Positions 1 through 7,274 are shown, counted from the first letter of the stretch. The stretch is 8,785 nt of DNA from Actinomycetota bacterium (GCA_005883235.1 VAYE01000033.1:1-8785); one strand, 5' to 3'. The notes: generated from the letters alone by a model not told the origin. Program-made: numbers and translations.

Positions 1-2
1 AC

Positions 3-365
3 CCGAAGCGGCAGGTCGTCGTGAGCGACGGCCGACGAGCGCTCGCATCGGCGTCGTTCGCCACGCGCATGATCAGCAGCCGGTGCCGCCGAGCCGCCGA
101 GCCGAAGGCCTTCGTCGACGGCGGCCTCGGCCCCGAGATCCGCGCAAAGATCACATTTCGCTGCATGACGACGCAGCCGATCCGGATCCACGTCAACCCG
201 ATCCGGAACCGCGACTCGAACAGGATCGTCGGCAGCGCTCTCGACGTCGGCCTCGCCGCCGGGAAGCGCTTTCGCACGATCGTGGCCGCGGTACTGAAGA
301 ACAAGGGCGACCCGGCTGCCTCGAGCGTCTACCGGGCAGCGACGTACTGCAAGCTCGGCGCCTGA
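3..365 (+). CDS. C-terminal part of an unrecognised protein (5' end outside window)
   Basis: I do not recognise this protein. The frame is open from the first complete codon at base 3 to a TGA at 363-365, giving 120 residues. Third codon positions are strongly G/C, as in the neighbouring genes, which supports real coding. A GTG at 21 could be a start, but it has no convincing Shine-Dalgarno and the frame continues upstream of it, so I treat the gene as cut by the window edge. The visible part has three cysteines (in SSRCRR, FRCMTT and TYCKLG) and alternating short hydrophobic stretches that look beta-rich, for example around KITFRC and PIRIHVNPI. No membrane segment or catalytic motif is apparent. 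Spaced cysteines plus beta structure would suit a secreted domain, but this is a guess. It is basic in character and ends 16 bases before hemB, with which it shows no functional link. Confidence 0.6.
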   Translation, partial: PKRQVVVSDGRRALASASFATRMISSRCRRAAEPKAFVDGGLGPEIRAKITFRCMTTQPIRIHVNPIRNRDSNRIVGSALDVGLAAGKRFRTIVAAVLKNKGDPAASSVYRAATYCKLGA

Positions 366-367
366 CG

Positions 368-373
368 TAACCT
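368..373 (+). promoter_or_regulatory. Putative -10 element for leaderless hemB transcription
   Basis: TAACCT lies 8 bases before the GTG start of hemB. It matches the TAnnnT form of actinobacterial -10 elements, at a distance that would put the transcript start at or next to the start codon. No Shine-Dalgarno precedes this GTG, and no good -35 is visible. The hexamer lies just after the upstream stop codon, in the short intergenic gap. This is inference from pattern and spacing. Confidence 0.35.
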
Positions 374-381
374 TCTTCGGC

Positions 382-1329
382 GTGAGCGCCTTCCCGACGA
401 CGCGCCTGCGCCGCCTGCGCCGGACGCCTGCCCTCCGCGGCCTCGTCCGCGAGACGCGGCTCCACCTCGACGACTTCGTCATGCCGCTCTTCGTGGCTCC
501 CGAGCCGCTCCGAAACGACGCGCTGCCAGCCCTCGGCCGCCACTCGCTCGAAACGCTGCCGCGCGAGGTCGAGGAGCTCGTCGAGGCGGGGGTCCGCGCC
601 GTCATCCTCTTCGGGATCCCGGAGACGAAGGACGAGGAGGCCACGGGAGCGTGGGACGAGGACGGCATCGTCCAGCGCGCGCTCCGCGACCTGCGCTCCC
701 GATTTCCAGAGCTCGTGCTCGTCACGGACGTCTGCCTCTGCGAGTACACGTCGCACGGCCACTGCGGCGTCGTCCGCGACGGCGAGGTCGTGAACGACGA
801 GTCGCTCGAGCTCCTCGTCCGCACGGCCGAGAGCCACGTCGAGGCCGGCGCTGACGTCGTCGCGCCGAGCGACATGATGGACGGCCGGGTGGGGGCGATT
901 CGAGAGGCGCTCCCGGACACGCCGATCCTGTCCTACGCGGCGAAGTACGCGTCCGCGTTCTACGGCCCGTTCCGCGAGGCGGCCGATTCCGCCCCCGCCT
1001 TCGGTGACCGGCGCGGCTACCAGCTGGATCCGGCCAATGTCCGCGAGGCGTTGCGCGAGTGCGAGCTCGACCTGGCCGAAGGGGCCGACGCGCTGATGAT
1101 CAAGCCGGCGCTTCCCTACCTCGACGTCCTGCGCGCGGTGCGCGAGCGCTTCGACGCGCCCCTGGCCGCCTACAACGTCTCCGGCGAGTACGCGATGGTG
1201 AAGGCGGCCGCCGCGGCCGGCCACCTCGACGAGCGGCAGGCCGCGCTCGAGTCGCTGACCGCAATCAAGCGCGCCGGCGCCGACCTCGTCGTCACGTACT
1301 GGACGAAGGAGATCGCTGCGTGGCTGTGA
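382..1329 (+). CDS. hemB: Delta-aminolevulinic acid dehydratase (porphobilinogen synthase)
   Basis: This cytosolic enzyme condenses two 5-aminolevulinate molecules into porphobilinogen, the first pyrrole of the heme pathway. The 315-residue product has the usual family length and is full of family signatures. The metal site is [14 protein letters not shown], with Cys118, Cys120 and Cys128, the three-cysteine zinc-binding type. The two Schiff-base lysines are Lys188 in [15 protein letters not shown] and Lys241 in [24 protein letters not shown] (161-174) and the C-terminal YNVSGEYAM (264-272) are also typical. The GTG at 382 is chosen because the protein then opens with the usual [17 protein letters not shown] region. 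There is no Shine-Dalgarno, and a TAACCT hexamer lies 8 bases upstream. Its stop overlaps the start region of hemL, indicating one transcript. The function assignment is firm. Confidence 0.97.
   Translation: MSAFPTTRLRRLRRTPALRGLVRETRLHLDDFVMPLFVAPEPLRNDALPALGRHSLETLPREVEELVEAGVRAVILFGIPETKDEEATGAWDEDGIVQRALRDLRSRFPELVLVTDVCLCEYTSHGHCGVVRDGEVVNDESLELLVRTAESHVEAGADVVAPSDMMDGRVGAIREALPDTPILSYAAKYASAFYGPFREAADSAPAFGDRRGYQLDPANVREALRECELDLAEGADALMIKPALPYLDVLRAVRERFDAPLAAYNVSGEYAMVKAAAAAGHLDERQAALESLTAIKRAGADLVVTYWTKEIAAWL
1306..1311 (+). promoter_or_regulatory. Ribosome binding site that sets the hemL start
   Basis: AAGGAG, a strong Shine-Dalgarno match, lies inside the end of hemB. It is 8 bases before the GTG at 1320 and 14 before the alternative GTG at 1326. 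The spacing favours 1320 as the hemL start. The site also encodes part of the HemB C-terminal sequence WTKEI. Confidence 0.7.
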
Positions 1330-2579
1330 GGACGGGCAGCGAGCTCTGGAGCCGCGCCCGTGAGCTGATCCCCGGCGGCGTGAACTCGCCGGTGCGCGCG
1401 ATGCGCGCGGTGGGGCTCGACGAGCCGCTCTTCGTCCGCCGCGCCTCGGGCGCCGAGCTCGAGACCGTGGATGGTGCGCGCTACCTCGACTGGGTCGTGT
1501 CCTGGGGGCCGCTCCTGTTCGGCCACGCAGACCCGGAGACTGTCGCCGCCGTCGTGGAGGCCGCTGCGGACGGAACGAGCTTCGGGGCGCCGACCGAGCG
1601 CGAGGTCGAGCTCGCGGCAGAGATCGTGGACGCCGTCCCGTCGGTCGAGCGGGTCCGCCTGGTCTCGTCCGGCACGGAGGCCGCGATGAGCGCGATCCGG
1701 CTCGCCCGCGGCTTCACCCATCGTGACCGCGTGCTCAAGTTCGCGGGCTGCTACCACGGCCACGTCGACGCGCTGCTCGCGAGCGCCGGCTCGGGCATCG
1801 CGACGCTCGGCATCCCTTCGACGCCCGGTGTTCCGAGCGGCGCGGCGCACGACACGATCGTGTGCACCTACAACGATCTGGACGGCGCCGCCGCCGCGGT
1901 CGCGCGCTACGGCGAGGGCCTCGCCTGCGTGATCGTCGAGCCGGTCGCCGGCAACATGGGCGTCGTCCCGCCCGAGCCGGGCTTCCTGAACGGGCTGCGG
2001 CGCCTGTGCGACGCGAGCGGCGCCCTGCTCGTCTTCGACGAGGTGATATCGGGCTTCCGCGTCGCCCGCGGCGGCGCGCAGGAGCGGTACGGCGTGCTCC
2101 CGGACCTGACCATCCTGGGCAAGATCGTCGGCGGCGGCCTGCCGCTCGCGGCCTTCGGCGGCCGCGCGGAGATATTGGACCACCTCGCGCCGGCCGGCGA
2201 GGTCTACCAGGCGGGCACGCTCTCGGGGAACCCGCTCGCCACGGCTGCGGGCCTCTCCGTGCTGCGGCGCCTCCGCGACGGGGCCGTCTACGACGAGCTC
2301 GAGCGGCTCGGCGCGCGGCTCGAAGCCGGCCTAGCCCCGTTCGGCCGCGTCCAGCGCGTCGGGGCGATGCTGACGCTCTTCTGCCGGGACGAGCCGGTGC
2401 GCGACTACGACGACGCGGCGGCGAGCGACACGGATCGCTACGGTGCCCTCTTCCGGCACCTGCTCGAGCGCGGGATCTACCTCGCCCCCTCGCAGTTCGA
2501 GGCGCTGTTCGTCTCGCTCGCCCACACGGACGCCGACGTCGACCGCACCGTCGAGGCCGTTGCCGACTTCTCTGCCTGA
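1320..2579 (+). CDS. hemL: Glutamate-1-semialdehyde 2,1-aminomutase
   Basis: This PLP-dependent enzyme converts glutamate-1-semialdehyde to 5-aminolevulinate, the substrate of HemB, so the cell uses the C5 (glutamyl-tRNA) heme route. From GTG 1320 the product is 419 residues, near the family norm. Landmarks in order are [17 protein letters not shown] (11-27), the phosphate-binding SSGTEA (116-121), [10 protein letters not shown] (144-153), [10 protein letters not shown] (239-248) with the PLP-contacting Asp240, and the Schiff-base Lys268 in [25 protein letters not shown] (296-307) is a typical aminomutase signature separating it from ordinary class III aminotransferases. The start is fixed by the AAGGAG at 1306-1311. 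The frame is open further upstream, but that stretch overlaps hemB and reads as shadow sequence. The gene overlaps hemB by 10 bases, implying translational coupling. Confidence 0.96.
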   Translation: MAVRTGSELWSRARELIPGGVNSPVRAMRAVGLDEPLFVRRASGAELETVDGARYLDWVVSWGPLLFGHADPETVAAVVEAAADGTSFGAPTEREVELAAEIVDAVPSVERVRLVSSGTEAAMSAIRLARGFTHRDRVLKFAGCYHGHVDALLASAGSGIATLGIPSTPGVPSGAAHDTIVCTYNDLDGAAAAVARYGEGLACVIVEPVAGNMGVVPPEPGFLNGLRRLCDASGALLVFDEVISGFRVARGGAQERYGVLPDLTILGKIVGGGLPLAAFGGRAEILDHLAPAGEVYQAGTLSGNPLATAAGLSVLRRLRDGAVYDELERLGARLEAGLAPFGRVQRVGAMLTLFCRDEPVRDYDDAAASDTDRYGALFRHLLERGIYLAPSQFEALFVSLAHTDADVDRTVEAVADFSA

Positions 2580-3096
2580 GCTGTGGGACACGGTCGCGCT
2601 CGAGGCGGAGCGCGAGAGCGCGCTCTGGGGCGGCGCGCTGCGGCCGGAGGACGAGCGCGAGACCGAGCCCGTCTTCTCGCCCCTCGGCGAGCCGCGCTTC
2701 GCGCTCGGGCTGGAGACGATCTACGAGGCCTACCTCCTGCACTACGGCCGGCCGCGCCTCTTCGCGCCCGCCGACCGCGACACCGCGCTCCTCCTCGGCG
2801 ACTACCTCTACGCGCACGGGCTCGTCCGCATCGCCGAGCACGAGGACGTGGCCGCCGTGGCCGACCTGGCCGAGCTGATCTCGCTCTGCGCGCAGCTCCG
2901 CGCGTCGGGGGCCGAAGGCGACGCCGAGGCTTGGGCCGCGACCGCGGCGCTCCTCGGGCGAGGTGAGCTCGACGATGCCCGCGCAGCGCTCCGCGACCGA
3001 GGCGACGCCGAGCCGCTCGCGGCGAGCGCCCGCGCCGCCGCCGGCGCCGAGTCGGTCGAGCGCGCCCTTGGCGCCCACCGCCGTCGGGTTGGGTAG
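2560..3096 (+). CDS. Unrecognised soluble helical protein next to hemL
   Basis: I do not recognise this protein with confidence. From a TTG at 2560 it has 178 residues and overlaps the end of hemL by 20 bases. The start is uncertain: CTG at 2572 or 2581 is also possible, and the ATG at 2443 would overlap hemL implausibly far. Codon composition matches real genes here. It is acidic, alanine-rich and apparently all-helical, without signal peptide or membrane segment. The best-ordered part is residues 50-115, including ETIYEAYLLHYG, a GDYLYAHGLVRIAEHED stretch (80-96) and VADLAELISL. The GDYLYA helix loosely recalls the region of all-helical trans-prenyl synthases where a GD-x-L-x-A pattern occurs, but the two Asp-rich diphosphate-binding motifs are absent, so no catalytic role can be claimed. 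Residues 116-178 look like low-complexity helix. Coupling to hemL suggests co-expression. Confidence 0.7.
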   Translation: MPTSLPELWDTVALEAERESALWGGALRPEDERETEPVFSPLGEPRFALGLETIYEAYLLHYGRPRLFAPADRDTALLLGDYLYAHGLVRIAEHEDVAAVADLAELISLCAQLRASGAEGDAEAWAATAALLGRGELDDARAALRDRGDAEPLAASARAAAGAESVERALGAHRRRVG

Positions 3097-3099
3097 AGT
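3094..3099 (+). promoter_or_regulatory. Putative -10 element before the small membrane protein gene
   Basis: TAGAGT lies 9 bases before ATG 3109, where no Shine-Dalgarno exists. Its first three bases are the stop codon of the preceding gene. The surrounding 12-mer GTAGAGTCGCGC recurs with one change before ubiD. A TTGGCG at 3068-3073 could be a -35, but the 20-base spacer is long. Leaderless transcription is inferred. Confidence 0.4.
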
Positions 3100-3108
3100 C
3101 GCGCGGCC

Positions 3109-3285
3109 ATGAGCGCGCTCGCCCTCCTGCTTCCCCTCGTCGCAGACGCGGCCACGGAGGGCAAGAAGGTGATCACGGCGATGCTGATCGTCGGTCTGAT
3201 CTTCATCGGCGTGATCGCGGTCGGCGAGACGACGCACTGGCTGCGCGCCCGCCGCAAGGCCCGCCGGCGCGCCACCCCGTACTAA
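3109..3285 (+). CDS. Small single-span membrane protein, 58 residues
   Basis: This short gene encodes 58 residues from ATG 3109 to TAA 3283-3285. The N-terminus MSALALLLPLVADAA is hydrophobic and resembles a short signal-like or re-entrant segment. It is followed by the charged EGKK, then a clear transmembrane helix at about residues 21-39 (VITAMLIVGLIFIGVIAVG). After that come ETTHWLRARRK and a strongly basic tail, RRKARRRATPY. By the positive-inside rule the arginine-rich tail should face the cytoplasm. No catalytic or metal motif is present and I recognise no family. The codon bias is fully in line with the genome. It sits in a 213-base gap between two longer genes and has a -10-like TAGAGT in the leaderless position. 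A role as a small regulatory or accessory subunit of a membrane complex is possible but not shown. Confidence 0.72.
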   Translation: MSALALLLPLVADAATEGKKVITAMLIVGLIFIGVIAVGETTHWLRARRKARRRATPY

Positions 3286-3309
3286 GCCCTCCCGCGGCAT
3301 CATCTCGGT

Positions 3310-5769
3310 GTGCGCGAGCTGCCGGCCGGCACGGTCACCTTCCTCTTCACCGACATCGAGGGCTCGACGCGACTGCTGCACGAGCTGGGAGACGGCTACG
3401 CCGCCGCTCTCGCCACGCACCGCAAAGCGTTGCGCGACGCCTTCGCCGCACACGGCGGGATCGAGGTGGACACCCAGGGCGACGCCTTCTTCGTCGCGTT
3501 CACCCGGGCCTCGGACGCGATCGCGGCCGCAAGCGAGGGCCAAGCTGCGCTCGCCGGCGGGCCGGTCCGGGTCCGGATGGGTCTTCACACCGGCGAACCA
3601 CTCGTAACCGACGAGGGGTACGTGGGCATCGACGTCCACCGCGCGGCCCGGATCGCGGCCGCGGGCCACGGCGGTCAGGTGCTCCTGTCGCAGTCGACCC
3701 GCGACCTGCTCGACTCCGAGCTCGAGCCACGAGAGCTCGGGCAGCACCGGCTCAAGGATCTGACCGCCCCGGTCCGGCTCTACCAGCTCGGCGACGGTGA
3801 GTTCCCGCCGCTGAAAGTCCTCTTCGGGACGAACCTGCCCGTGCAGCCGACGCCGCTCGTCGGCCGCGAGCGGGAGCTCGGAGAGACCGCGGCGCTCCTC
3901 GGTGCGCACCGAGTGCTCACGCTGACCGGTCCAGGTGGCTCGGGGAAGACGCGCCTTGCGCTGCAGCTCGCGGCCGATTCCCTGGAGGACTTTCCGGACG
4001 GCGTCTTCTGGGTCCCACTCCAGGCCGTCGGCGACGCGGCCCTCGTCGAGCCGGCGATCGCGCGAACCCTCGGCGCGAAGGGCGGCCTCGCCGAGTCCGT
4101 CGGAGACAGGCGCATGCTCCTACTGCTCGACAACTTCGAGCACGTGCTCGACGCCGCGGACGACGTGGCGGGGCTCGTCGCCGGGACGCCGCACGCGCAG
4201 ATCCTCGTCACGAGCCGCGAGCCGCTCCGGATCGCAGCCGAGCAGCGGTACGGCGTCGACCCACTGCCGGAGTCGGACGCCGTGGCGCTCTTCATGGAGC
4301 GGGCGCGTGCGGTCGACCTGGCGTTCGAACCGGTGCCCGAAGTTCGTGAGATCTGTCTGCGGCTCGACGGGCTCCCGCTCGCGATCGAACTGGCAGCGGC
4401 CCGCCTGAGCGTTCTCGACGCGGCGAAGCTGGCGAGCCGCTTGGAGCAGCGACTGCCGCTCCTGACCGGGGGTGCGCGCGACGCCCCCGAGCGTCAGCGA
4501 ACGCTCCGCGCCACGATCGAGTGGAGCCACGACCTGCTCGACGCGGGCGAGCAGCAGGCGTTCAGGCGTCTCGGCGTGTTCGCCGGTAGCTTCGAGCTGG
4601 ACACGGCGGAGGTCGTCTGCGGGGCGACACTGGAGACGATGGCGTCCCTCGTCGAGAAGAGCCTCGTCCGCCGTTGGGGCAGCGGTCGCTTCGGCATGCT
4701 GGAGACGATTCAGGAGTACGCGCGCGAGCGGCTCGCCGGCTCGGGCGAAGCCGATGCGATCGGACGCAGGCACGCCGAGTTCTTCCTCGCTCTCGCGCAG
4801 TCCGCGCACCTCGCGGCCGACGAGATCGATCTCGGGCAGCACCATGAGATCGTCATTCCCGAGCAGGACAACCTCCGCGCGGCGCTCGACTGGGCGCTCG
4901 ACGGCGATGCACTGCTGGGTCTTCGGCTCGCGATCGCGCTCGAGCAGTTCTGGGTGACGCACGCACCGTACGAAGGGGCGCGCCGGGTGGAGTCGCTGCT
5001 TTCTGCTTCCTTCGAGGTGCCGCCCGCGCTCCGAGCGCGCGCGCTCCGCGTGCTCGGCGGCACGACCTACATCGTCGGCGACTTCGCGCGCGGGAACCGT
5101 TTTCACGAGGAGAGCCTCGAGGAGTTCCGCCGCCTGGGGGACGAGGCGGCGATCGCGCACATGCTCCACCGCGAAGCCGTCGAAGCGCTACGACGCGGAG
5201 AGCGCGCGCGGGCGCGTGCGGCCTCAGCCGAGGCCCTCGAGACGAACCGTCGCCTCGGCTCACCGTCCGGCGAGGCGATGGCCCTCGGCTTGCTCGCCGA
5301 TCTCGAAATGGAGGAACGTCGGCCGGAGGGGGCGCTCGCTCTCGCCCGACGAAGCGTTGCTTTGGCGGCCGAAGTCGGGTTCACGTGGTGGCAGGAGCAC
5401 TACCTGTACCGCGCGTGCGAATGGTCGCTCGGCCTCGGCCGCCCAGCCGAGGCCGAAGCGTACGGCTGCGACGCTCTTCGGCTCGCCCATCAGATCGGGG
5501 ACCGACAGGTGAGGGTCTACATGTTCGCCTTGCTCGCCCGCGCCGCCGCCACTCAAGCCCAGCAAGAACGTGCAGGCGTGCTCTGGGGCGCGCTCGAGAG
5601 CGACGAGAAGCGCGGACCGGTGGGACAGTGGGAGGACGAGCGAGACCAGTACGCGGCGCACGTCCTCGAGTGCGAGGGGCCGGAGTTCGAACGCGGACGC
5701 GAGGACGGGCGGAAGCTGGCACTCGACGAGGCCGTGGAATACGCGCTCGCCGTAGACTCGCGCCCGTGA
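3310..5769 (+). CDS. Class III cyclase-like domain / NB-ARC ATPase / TPR signalling protein
   Basis: This 819-residue protein appears cytoplasmic. Residues 7-160 form an adenylate/guanylate cyclase-like domain: TFLFTDIEGSTRL with metal-ligand candidate Asp15, DTQGDAFFVAF with the second Asp at 58, and VGIDVHRAARIAAAGHGGQVLLS with Arg114 at the transition-state position. The usual purine-selecting Lys and the Asn of the VNxAAR motif appear replaced by Asp54 and His110, so cyclase activity is uncertain. Residues 181-400 form an NB-ARC/AfsR-type ATPase: Walker A GPGGSGKTRLAL (207-218), Walker B MLLLLDNFEHV (269-279), the sensor-like ILVTSREPLRI (298-308) and LDGLPLAIELAAARL (352-366). The remainder is a winged-helix-like segment followed by TPR-like helical pairs. 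In related LuxR-type regulators a DNA-binding HTH would follow the C-terminal GREDGRKLALDEAVEYAL, but here the protein stops. It may act by protein contacts. GTG 3310 lacks a Shine-Dalgarno, and the stop overlaps the ubiD start. Confidence 0.9.
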   Translation: MRELPAGTVTFLFTDIEGSTRLLHELGDGYAAALATHRKALRDAFAAHGGIEVDTQGDAFFVAFTRASDAIAAASEGQAALAGGPVRVRMGLHTGEPLVTDEGYVGIDVHRAARIAAAGHGGQVLLSQSTRDLLDSELEPRELGQHRLKDLTAPVRLYQLGDGEFPPLKVLFGTNLPVQPTPLVGRERELGETAALLGAHRVLTLTGPGGSGKTRLALQLAADSLEDFPDGVFWVPLQAVGDAALVEPAIARTLGAKGGLAESVGDRRMLLLLDNFEHVLDAADDVAGLVAGTPHAQILVTSREPLRIAAEQRYGVDPLPESDAVALFMERARAVDLAFEPVPEVREICLRLDGLPLAIELAAARLSVLDAAKLASRLEQRLPLLTGGARDAPERQRTLRATIEWSHDLLDAGEQQAFRRLGVFAGSFELDTAEVVCGATLETMASLVEKSLVRRWGSGRFGMLETIQEYARERLAGSGEADAIGRRHAEFFLALAQSAHLAADEIDLGQHHEIVIPEQDNLRAALDWALDGDALLGLRLAIALEQFWVTHAPYEGARRVESLLSASFEVPPALRARALRVLGGTTYIVGDFARGNRFHEESLEEFRRLGDEAAIAHMLHREAVEALRRGERARARAASAEALETNRRLGSPSGEAMALGLLADLEMEERRPEGALALARRSVALAAEVGFTWWQEHYLYRACEWSLGLGRPAEAEAYGCDALRLAHQIGDRQVRVYMFALLARAAATQAQQERAGVLWGALESDEKRGPVGQWEDERDQYAAHVLECEGPEFERGREDGRKLALDEAVEYALAVDSRP
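5753..5758 (+). promoter_or_regulatory. Putative -10 element before ubiD
   Basis: TAGACT lies 7 bases before the GTG start of ubiD, inside the last codons of the cyclase gene. It is embedded in GTAGACTCGCGC (5752-5763), which matches the 12-mer before the 58-residue gene in 11 of 12 positions. There is no Shine-Dalgarno at this start. A leaderless internal promoter is plausible, but the GTGA overlap also allows translational coupling. Confidence 0.35.
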
Positions 5770-7274
5770 GTCCGCCCGCGGATCTCCGCGCCTGGATCGA
5801 CCTCCTCGAGCGCGAGGGCGAGCTCGTTCGCGTCGGCGCCGAGGTCGATCCCGACCTCGAGATCACGGAGATCGTCGACCGGACCGTGAAGGCCGGCGGG
5901 CCGGCGCTCCTCTTCGAGCAGCCGAAGGGCTCGAGCCATCCGCTGCTCATCAACCAGTTCGGAACCGAGCGCCGGATGTGCCTCGCCTTCGGCGCCCCGA
6001 GCTTGGACGCCGTCGCCGAGCGGGTCTCGAACGTGCTCGAGATGCAGCCGCCGCAAGGGCTCGTCGACAAGGTGCGCGGCCTCAAGAAGCTGAAGTCGAT
6101 CGCGGACTCGCAGCCGAAACGCGTCCGCAGCGGGCCGTGCCAAGAGGTCGTGTCGCGCCACGACGACGTCGACCTGGACGCGCTCCCGATCCAGCGCTGC
6201 TGGCCGGGCGATCCCGCGCCCTTCATCACGCTCCCCGCCGTCATCACGCGCGACCCACGCACCGGGACGCGCAACGTCGGCATGTACCGCATGCAGAAGC
6301 TCGACCGCCGGACGACCGCGATGCACTGGCAGATCCACAAGGACGGGCGGGCCGACTACCTGATGACGGACGGCCGGATGGAGGTCGCCGTCGCGCTGGG
6401 GCTCGATCCCGTCACCACGTATGCCGCCTCGGCGCCGCTCCCCAAGCACGTCGACGAGCTCATGCTCGCCGGGTTCCTGCGGGGCGAGCCGGTCGAGCTC
6501 GTCCGCTGCAGCACGATCGAGCTCGAGGTTCCGGCGAACGCGGAGATCGTGCTCGAGGGGTACGTCGAGAAGGACGACCTCACCGACGAGGGGCCCTTCG
6601 GCGACCACACGGGCTACTACACGGCCGCGGAGCCCTTCCCGGTCTTCCACGTCACGGCGGTCACGATGCGCCGCGACGCGATCTATCCGTCGATCGTCGT
6701 CGGCAAGCCGCCGCAAGAGGATGCCTGGCTCGGCAAGGCGACGGAGCGAATCTTCCTGCCCGCGGTGCGCATGACGGTGCCGGAGATCGTCGATTACGAC
6801 CTCCCGATCGCGGGCGCTTTCCACAACTGCGCGATCGTCTCGATCCGCAAGGCGTTCCCCGGCCACGCGAGCAAGGTGATGCACGCGATCTGGGGGCTCG
6901 GGATGCTCTCGCTGACGAAGGCCGTGGTGGTCGTCGACGAGGACGTGGACGTCCACGACTACGCCCAGGTCTTCTTCACAGTGGGGGCGAACGTCGACCC
7001 CAAGCGCGACGTCCTGATCTCCGAAGGGCCGCTCGACCACCTCGACCACGCCCCGACACTGCAGTTCTTCGGCGGCAAGATCGGGATCGACGCGACACGC
7101 AAGGGCCCGGCCGAGGGCACCCGCCCGTGGCCCGAGGAGATCGCGATGACGGACGAGGTGAAGGCGCTCGTCGACAGCCGCTGGAGCGAATACGGGATCG
7201 CTCTCGGAGAGACCGCACGGAACGGCGAGACCCGTCATATTTCGCGCCCGTTGCGTCGTTTGTTACGTCTTTGA
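5766..7274 (+). CDS. UbiD-family prenylated-FMN decarboxylase, probably for menaquinone synthesis
   Basis: UbiD enzymes remove a carboxyl group from aromatic or unsaturated acids using prenylated FMN made by a UbiX partner. The product from GTG 5766 is 502 residues, close to the usual 480-500. Diagnostic stretches are LRAWIDLLEREGELVRV at the N-terminus, ITRDPRTGTRNVGMYRMQ (160-177) in the cofactor-binding region, MHWQIHKDG (186-194), and DEGPFGDHTGYYT (274-286) with catalytic Glu275 and Asp280. KVMHAIWGLGML (370-381) is also typical. The frame stays open upstream to 5385, but that part is a shadow of the cyclase gene. The start codon overlaps the cyclase stop (GTGA). Because actinobacteria use menaquinone and menaquinol-oxidising QcrAB follows, a menaquinone-pathway substrate is the best inference; other aromatic acids cannot be excluded. 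The last 13 codons (7233-7271) are unusually AT-rich and overlap the qcrA promoter region. Confidence 0.92.
   Translation: MSPPADLRAWIDLLEREGELVRVGAEVDPDLEITEIVDRTVKAGGPALLFEQPKGSSHPLLINQFGTERRMCLAFGAPSLDAVAERVSNVLEMQPPQGLVDKVRGLKKLKSIADSQPKRVRSGPCQEVVSRHDDVDLDALPIQRCWPGDPAPFITLPAVITRDPRTGTRNVGMYRMQKLDRRTTAMHWQIHKDGRADYLMTDGRMEVAVALGLDPVTTYAASAPLPKHVDELMLAGFLRGEPVELVRCSTIELEVPANAEIVLEGYVEKDDLTDEGPFGDHTGYYTAAEPFPVFHVTAVTMRRDAIYPSIVVGKPPQEDAWLGKATERIFLPAVRMTVPEIVDYDLPIAGAFHNCAIVSIRKAFPGHASKVMHAIWGLGMLSLTKAVVVVDEDVDVHDYAQVFFTVGANVDPKRDVLISEGPLDHLDHAPTLQFFGGKIGIDATRKGPAEGTRPWPEEIAMTDEVKALVDSRWSEYGIALGETARNGETRHISRPLRRLLRL
7250..7273 (+). repeat. Imperfect tandem repeat upstream of the qcrA promoter
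   Basis: GTTGCGTCGTTTG (7250-7262) is followed directly by GTTACGTCTTTG (7262-7273), the same word with one substitution and one base deleted. It lies at the end of ubiD, immediately before and overlapping the -35 hexamer, in a stretch much poorer in GC than its surroundings. Two adjacent binding half-sites for a regulator are possible, but this is inference from position only. Confidence 0.4.

Noticed and set aside
193..1224. Minus-strand open frame opposite hemB
   Set aside because: Antisense shadow of hemB with no motif of its own.
1059..1319. Upstream extension of hemL
   Set aside because: The frame is open but lies inside hemB and encodes Arg-rich shadow sequence. The AAGGAG site places the start at 1320.
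2443..2559. ATG 2443 as start of the protein after hemL
   Set aside because: It would overlap hemL by 137 bases, and the added residues are Ser/Arg-rich shadow sequence.
3286..3309. Possible terminator between the 58-residue gene and the cyclase gene
   Set aside because: No stable stem followed by a T-run is visible in these 24 bases.
1735..3909. Very long open frame on the minus strand (724 codons)
   Set aside because: It spans antisense to hemL, the unknown protein, the 58-residue gene and the cyclase gene. Its translation is low-complexity Arg/Gly/Ala, as expected from high-GC antisense frames.
5385..5765. Upstream extension of ubiD
   Set aside because: It overlaps the cyclase gene in another frame. 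Known UbiD proteins begin at the LRAWID region encoded just after 5766.
5553..7238. Long minus-strand open frame opposite ubiD (561 codons)
   Set aside because: It mirrors ubiD, whose motifs are unmistakable on the + strand. The antisense product has no recognisable domain and a skewed Arg/Val/Asp composition.
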